Assembly: GCA_035259385.1 (NCBI GenBank)
Contig: DATFWL010000063.1
Span: 1 to 64,000 of the forward strand
DNA from: QHWK01 sp035259385
GTDB taxonomy: Bacteria; Acidobacteriota; Vicinamibacteria; Vicinamibacterales; CAVVIG01
Length of the DNA stretch: 64,000 nt
Direction of reading: 5' to 3'
This document shows positions 59,941 to 64,000 of this stretch, one piece after another. Both the position numbers and the translations under genes were made by a program. Each line of letters begins with the position of its first letter. Position 1 is the first letter of the stretch. The notes beneath the pieces are model-generated. The model ran no database searches. It was not told where the DNA came from and saw only the letters and a program-made list of their open reading frames with translations.

Positions 59941-60459
59941 CTACCGGTTCAGGGGAATCACGACGCCAGCCGACGCGCGGACTGGTGAAAAGCTCTGGAC
60001 ATCGTCGAAGACGTGACGGAAGTCCACCTGGGCGCGAATGCGGATGGCGCCGCTCGGTACAGCCTTGAAGTCCAGGCCGCCACCCCCCTGGATCGCGAAG
60101 TCGTTGACGTTGCAGATGCCGCAGTGATACAGGCCGAGCACGAACTGGCCGAACGGCAGCACGGTGGCACTGGCATTCGGGAAGCGGAGGCGCAGGCCGC
60201 CCATGTAGGACGACACTGTTCCCACGTCAAGGCTATTGAAGCCGATCTCGCCCATGACGCCAAGGAACGGTACGTCGCGCTTGACAGTGCTCGCGATGTC
60301 GAAGTGCGCGCCGGCCGCGCTCGTGTTCCCGGTCTCGTGGTAGACAAAGTCGTAGTTCGCGCTCGCAGTCGCGAAATACGGATCGCTCGACTGAGCCGAG
60401 GATGAGGTTGCGGCGAGCGTCGACAAGACGGCTGCGGTGAGCAAGTTCGAGATTCGCAT
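59941..60459 (-). CDS. small outer-membrane beta-barrel protein
   Basis: The ATG at 60459 gives 172 residues with a Sec signal (cleavage near SSA-QS). The mature part alternates polar and hydrophobic residues in 7-8 strands (YFATASANYDFVYHE, AGAHFDIASTV, VMGEIGFNSLD, YMGGLRLRF, PFGQFVLGLYH, AIQGGGGLDFKAV, IRIRAQVDFRHVF). It ends VRASAGVVIPLNR, with the pattern of an OmpA/OmpW-sized barrel. A Cys pair (HCGICNV) in a loop may form a disulfide. The function is unknown. Confidence 0.75.
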   Translation of the reverse strand: MRISNLLTAAVLSTLAATSSSAQSSDPYFATASANYDFVYHETGNTSAAGAHFDIASTVKRDVPFLGVMGEIGFNSLDVGTVSSYMGGLRLRFPNASATVLPFGQFVLGLYHCGICNVNDFAIQGGGGLDFKAVPSGAIRIRAQVDFRHVFDDVQSFSPVRASAGVVIPLNR

Positions 60460-60836
60460 GACTCGCTCCGGCTGCATAACTCCGACCACGATCGCGCGAA
60501 CCGTGTTGCGTCAACGACTTGCGAGACGTAGCCGTCTCGCGCAACCGCTCACCTCGGGCGCCTGCAGTCGTCAGATTGTGTAACGAACTTCCCGAATCGT
60601 TTAAACAAAACGGAGCGCTCCGCTTTGCCGCTCGAAACGAAATCGAACCCGCAACTGCAGACTGAGCGCCCCATCCAAGAAAAATCGAAAACGCGTCGTA
60701 CTCGGAAAAGGCTCCTATCGTCTGCTACGGGCGCAACACGCCGTCGAAATCGATCACGGCCCGCCGCGTGATCGACTCCGGCCGCGTTTTCCGCCCGTCC
60801 TGTCAACCAGAGAGTTTCCACGGCAGGAGGAGTCTC
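60460..60836. other. intergenic region with hairpins
   Basis: About 375 bases between divergent genes. AT-richer DNA around 60580-60700 may hold promoters. An 8-bp-stem palindrome (CGATCACG, 8-base centre, CGTGATCG at 60751-60774) lies about 60 bases before the FG-GAP gene and could be an operator. No gene was recognised. Confidence 0.4.
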
Positions 60837-61892
60837 ATGACGCTTTCGAAAGGTGTGCCGGGCCTCCCGGCTCTCGTCTGTAGCTTGGCGATCGTCGCGA
60901 CGACGTCGGCCGGACCAGCGGCGCGAACGCGAGCACTGGTACCGACGCCCGCAGTCGTGACCGGGACAGGCGCCGGCCTCGTCCCGACCGTCACCGTCTT
61001 CGATGCATCGACCGGGCAACGCGGTCACAAGCTGAACCCGTTCGGCGATGGACCGCCCGCTGGCGTCCGCCTGGCGGTCGGGGACGTGAACGCCGACGGC
61101 ACGCCGGACATCGTCGCAGCCGCCGGACCGAGCGCGTCACCGATTGTGACGATTCTCGACGGCGCCGACGGATCCGTCCTGGCCCGTTTCCTTGCCTACG
61201 ATGCCGCCTTTCAGGGAGGTGTCTTCGTTGCGCTAGGCGACGTCAACGGCGACGGACACGCGGACGTCATCACCGGCGCCGGCGAGTCCGGATCGCCGCA
61301 CGTCAAGGTGTTCAGCGGCGCCGATCTGTCGGTGCTGTATTCGTTCTTCGCCTATGCACCGCAGATGACGGCCGGCGTTCGGGTCGCGGCGGGCGACGTC
61401 GACGGCGACGGGCTGGCGGACATCATCACCGCGCCCGGGCCGGGCGCGGCACCTCTCATCAACGCGTTCTCGGGCAGTGGTCTCGTCTCGCTGGCAAGCT
61501 TCTTCGCGTATGCGCCGCAATTCACCGACGGCGTGTTCGTCGCCGCCGGCGACGTGGACGGCGACGGCGCCGCCGACATCATCACGGGCGGTGGTGCGTC
61601 ACGAAATGCGGTGCCGGTGAAAGTGATCTCGGCGTCCGCCGGCGGCGTGCGCGTGATCGCAAGCTTCTTTGCGTATGGCGCAGACTCAGCAGACGGCGTA
61701 ACCGTCGCGGCTGCAGATGTCAACGGCGACAACCAGTCCGACATCGTCACCGGCCCGCAGCGCGGGGCACCGCTGGTAAAGGTGTTCGACGGCCGCGACG
61801 CGAGCGTGCTCTCGAGCTTCTTCGCGTACAACCCGCACATCGGCAGCGGCGTGTATGTCGGTGCCGCGCCAGCGCGCGGCGCGCACCGCTAG
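60837..61892 (+). CDS. secreted FG-GAP/VCBS repeat protein
   Basis: AGGAGG precedes the ATG at 60837; 351 residues with a signal peptide. The protein is a regular array of about five repeats of 52-55 residues. Each holds a calcium-type loop (DVNADGTPD, DVNGDGHAD, DVDGDGLAD, DVDGDGAAD, DVNGDNQSD), followed by IITG-like strands and an SFFAYAPQ-type strand. This is a beta-propeller-like extracellular repeat protein, probably structural or adhesive. Near-identical repeat units suggest recent duplication. No enzymatic domain is attached. Confidence 0.85.
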   Translation: MTLSKGVPGLPALVCSLAIVATTSAGPAARTRALVPTPAVVTGTGAGLVPTVTVFDASTGQRGHKLNPFGDGPPAGVRLAVGDVNADGTPDIVAAAGPSASPIVTILDGADGSVLARFLAYDAAFQGGVFVALGDVNGDGHADVITGAGESGSPHVKVFSGADLSVLYSFFAYAPQMTAGVRVAAGDVDGDGLADIITAPGPGAAPLINAFSGSGLVSLASFFAYAPQFTDGVFVAAGDVDGDGAADIITGGGASRNAVPVKVISASAGGVRVIASFFAYGADSADGVTVAAADVNGDNQSDIVTGPQRGAPLVKVFDGRDASVLSSFFAYNPHIGSGVYVGAAPARGAHR

Positions 61893-62050
61893 TCCTTCCT
61901 GAAGCCTCGCAGCGATCGTCTCACCGTTCGATGATCGGAGTGGACCCGCGCCCGGGCGGTCCACTCCGAAACATCCTGCCGCAGCGACGAGGCGATCGGT
62001 GCGAGGCGAATCGTCTGCGAGAACTGTTGGAACAGCGGGCTGCGGGCCAT
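61889..62050 (-). CDS. small hypothetical ORF, possible remnant of a flavin monoamine oxidase N-terminus
   Basis: A 53-codon frame with AAGGGGG before its ATG. The start MARSPLFQQFSQTIRLA resembles the N-terminal segment of some flavin amine oxidases, but no FAD motif follows. Its 3' end overlaps the FG-GAP gene stop by four bases and a strong palindrome lies inside it, so it may not be coding. Confidence 0.28.
   Translation of the reverse strand: MARSPLFQQFSQTIRLAPIASSLRQDVSEWTARARVHSDHRTVRRSLRGFRKD
61936..61968. terminator. hairpin with 11-bp perfect stem after the FG-GAP gene
   Basis: CGGAGTGGACC and GGTCCACTCCG pair perfectly around an 11-base GC-rich centre, starting 44 bases after the FG-GAP stop. 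There is no T-run, so if it ends transcription it is not a classical intrinsic terminator. Confidence 0.4.
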
Positions 62051-62136
62051 GGTTCCCCCTTTCGCTGGTTCGTCATTTTTCCATAAAGGGCGCCCGCAGG
62101 ATGCACGCGAGGTCGATGCCGCAGGACTCGGTCGAA

Positions 62137-62523
62137 TTACTGTGCGCGGGTCAACTCACGCATCTGCTCGTACAGCGGCGTGAGCGTGCCAATCTCGCAC
62201 GTCACATCGGTGAAGCGATAGGTCGTCTCGAAGTCTTCATAGCTGCGCCCTCGCCAGAGACGGCCATTGGCGTCGATGACCAGCGAATGGCCGATACCGC
62301 CACGGAATATGCGCGAACGATCCGTTCCGGTGTAAATCTGACAGGTCCACGGACGTTCGGCCGGCAGAGCGGCCATCGCGCTCTCGATTTCACGGACAAA
62401 TTGCTCGAAGAGTCGAGCGCGGTCACTCGCTGGCGCTTTGAGTGTCTCAGAGATCGCGTGACCCAACATCGCGTCGGCTGGCGAGGACACGACGCCCGAC
62501 TGAAGATGCGAGTTCTGAGTCAT
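62137..62523 (-). CDS. hypothetical protein, 128 residues
   Basis: The start at 62523 gives 128 residues; the frame is open much farther upstream, but that part lies opposite the ADOP permease and is not credible. The product has a helical first half (RARLFEQFVREIESAMAAL) and a strand-rich second half (CQIYTGTDRSRIFRGGIGHSLVIDANGRLWRGRSYEDFETTYRF). No family was recognised. It is probably cytoplasmic. The ribosome-binding site is weak. Confidence 0.55.
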   Translation of the reverse strand: MTQNSHLQSGVVSSPADAMLGHAISETLKAPASDRARLFEQFVREIESAMAALPAERPWTCQIYTGTDRSRIFRGGIGHSLVIDANGRLWRGRSYEDFETTYRFTDVTCEIGTLTPLYEQMRELTRAQ

Positions 62524-62781
62524 TGCTTCGACTGGACCTATATGTATCTCGCGCCCTGGCGCGGCTGCCGCGCGGCCACCGAGGGTTGGTCCTTCGAGAA
62601 CGTGCCCTGCGCCGGCAACCCCCGATTTTCGCACGGGAGGCGCTGTGCGAACCCGGGACCGGCGCGTCCCGATTCCGGACAGCAACCGGCGCGACTTCCC
62701 CCCGGTCCAATGAGTTACGCGCGCTTCGGTCGGGTACGATTGCTGCCGTACGAGCCGTCGGATCTCTTTCGAGGCTTCTCC

Positions 62782-64000
62782 ATGATCAATGACCTCCGCA
62801 TCGCCGTGCGAAACCTGATTCGCGTCCCGGGGTTCGCGCTCGCTTTTGTCCTGACGCTCGGCCTCGGAATCGGCGCGAACACCGCGATCTTCAGCGTGAT
62901 CAACGGCGTGCTGCTCCGTCCGCTCCCGTATCCTGAAGCTGACCGCATCATGCACCTGCGCCAGCCGCAGGTGGCCGCCGGCGTCGAGGATTCGTCGTTC
63001 TCGTTTCCGGAAGTGGGCCACTACCGATCGGTCGCGAAGACGGTGGACCAGTTCGTCGAGTTCGGCGATTGGACCTTCAACGTGCTGGGGCGCGGCGAGC
63101 CGCATCGCGCGACGGGTGGGCTGGTCACCGCAAATTTCTTCCCGATGCTCGGCGCGCAGCCGCTTCTCGGACGGATGCTCGTCCCCGCGGACGAAGCCAA
63201 AGGCGCGCCTCCTGTGGCGGTGCTCACATACGAGTACTGGCAGCGCATGTTCGGATCGGATCCGGCAGTCGTCGGACAGACGCTGGATTTGACTGTCAAG
63301 CAGGCGCTGATCGTCGGTGTTCTGAGGCCCGGTTCGCACTACGCGACGCAGCGCAAGCAGGACTTCTACGCGAACTACGCGGCCAACGACCACTACATGA
63401 GCTCGTCGATGCAGAACGAGTGGCCGCATCGGATGACCGCCGTGTACGCGCGCCTGGCGTCGGGCGTCACACCCGCGAGCGCGCAGGCGGAGCTCCGGCA
63501 GATTTCCGCGTCGCTCCATCAGGACCATCCGGAGGCCTATCCGAAATCGCGCGGGTTCGACGTTGTCGTCACGCCATGGAAGGACGAGCTGACGGCGAAG
63601 GCGAAGCCGACGTTGACCATCCTGCTCGTCACCACGATCTTCGTCCTCGTGATCGCCTGCGCCAACGTTGCGAACCTCACGCTGACGCGGCTCGTCCAGC
63701 GCGAGCGCGAGATGGGCATCCGCGCGGCGCTCGGCGCGCCGGCGGCGATGCTGCGGCGTCAGCTGCTCGCCGAGAACCTCGTCCTGTCGGCGCTCGGAGG
63801 CGCGCTCGGCCTCGCGCTCGCGGTAACCGGGCTCAACCTGCTGATCGCCTACACCTCGCGCTTCACGTCCCGCACCGGCGAGATCGGACTCGACGCCCGC
63901 GTGCTGGTGTTCACGCTCGGCGTCTCGACGGCGATGGCGATGCTCTTCGCGTGGGCGCCGCGGCTCACGTTCATGAACGATCCGGTCCGCGCGATGTCGG
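62782..64000 (+). CDS. ADOP/MacB-like ABC transporter permease, 3' truncated
   Basis: The ATG at 62782 follows GAGG by seven bases, and the frame runs off the right edge after 406 codons. The N-terminus LRIAVRNLIRVPGFALAFVLTLGLGIGANTAIFSVINGVLLRPLPYP is diagnostic of the Acidobacterial duplicated orphaned permease (ADOP) group. It is followed by a large periplasmic MacB_PCD domain (FPEVGHYRSVAKTVDQFVEFGDW, VTANFFPMLGAQPLLGRML, VVGQTLDL) and the first FtsX-type membrane part (LLVTTIFVLVIACANVANLTLTRLVQREREMGIRAALGAP). It would work with a separate ATPase to export or extract lipoproteins or peptides. The second half lies outside the window. Confidence 0.93.
   Translation, partial: MINDLRIAVRNLIRVPGFALAFVLTLGLGIGANTAIFSVINGVLLRPLPYPEADRIMHLRQPQVAAGVEDSSFSFPEVGHYRSVAKTVDQFVEFGDWTFNVLGRGEPHRATGGLVTANFFPMLGAQPLLGRMLVPADEAKGAPPVAVLTYEYWQRMFGSDPAVVGQTLDLTVKQALIVGVLRPGSHYATQRKQDFYANYAANDHYMSSSMQNEWPHRMTAVYARLASGVTPASAQAELRQISASLHQDHPEAYPKSRGFDVVVTPWKDELTAKAKPTLTILLVTTIFVLVIACANVANLTLTRLVQREREMGIRAALGAPAAMLRRQLLAENLVLSALGGALGLALAVTGLNLLIAYTSRFTSRTGEIGLDARVLVFTLGVSTAMAMLFAWAPRLTFMNDPVRAMS

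Noticed and set aside
62620..62700. tRNA-like string (GGTCCCGGGTTCG on the minus strand)
   Set aside because: No acceptor stem, anticodon arm or matching T-stem could be built around it.
62524..63528. Upstream extension of the 128-residue hypothetical protein to 463 residues
   Set aside because: The extension lies opposite the well-supported ADOP permease and has the composition of a shadow frame.

Overview
The window looks like a piece of a high-GC (roughly two-thirds G+C) free-living Gram-negative chromosome. The likeliest source is an Acidobacteriota of the Vicinamibacteria type. This is inferred from a combination seen here: an ADOP-type MacB-like permease at the right edge, a TonB-dependent receptor with an N-terminal carboxypeptidase-regulatory-like domain, a CRTAC1/ASPIC-UnbV protein, many secreted Tat or lipoprotein enzymes, and short operons on alternating strands. 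No rRNA, convincing tRNA, insertion sequence, CRISPR array or phage structural module was found.

1-14 kb: a truncated FG-GAP/ASPIC-UnbV protein coupled to a TPR lipoprotein, a GT87-like membrane glycosyltransferase, a secreted bicupin, a GlxA-type regulator divergent from a small monooxygenase, a degenerate ImmA-like protein, a TonB receptor, a terpenoid-cyclase-fold protein, a lone TIR protein with a decayed CHAT-like tail, and a two-gene thiamine-diphosphate decarboxylase followed by a Tat-exported DsrE-like protein. 14-26 kb: a secreted amidase, a 38-residue Cys-rich small protein, a dihaem cytochrome c, a sialidase-like protein, an orphan DUF4157 (eCIS-associated) effector-like protein, a cellulase-like enzyme with a cupin, a TetR/SDR divergon with a visible operator, and a dehydratase operon. 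The first gene of that operon, a DUF442-type phosphatase, has an in-frame TGA exactly where its catalytic Cys codon should be.

26-36.6 kb is a surface-glycan region. It holds a NeuB-like synthase with a PHP protein, a flippase-like membrane protein, and a tightly overlapping minus-strand operon: unknown GT-B-like protein, SpsF-like cytidylyltransferase, split transketolase, GSA-type aminotransferase and fatty-acid hydroxylase. These genes follow a NeuA-HAD fusion. The set suggests a CMP-activated nonulosonate-like sugar made by a non-standard route. The NeuA-HAD gene overlaps the end of an arsenic operon (arsR-arsN2-arsC), which is divergent from arsM. Two tandem inverted-repeat ArsR sites overlap a well-formed promoter between arsR and arsM.

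38-64 kb is ordinary accessory and metabolic content: alpha/beta hydrolases, a DUF1697 protein, AraC and LysR regulators, a PEP-mutase-family enzyme, an MFS exporter, a PIG-L deacetylase, an FAD monooxygenase, a DUF4159 protein, GNAT, BrkB, CHAD and Hsp20 proteins, a histidine kinase, an FG-GAP protein, and a frameshifted enolase-superfamily gene. The main leads are the TGA-for-Cys phosphatase, the TIR/pseudo-CHAT protein, the orphan DUF4157 effector and the transketolase-containing glycan operon.
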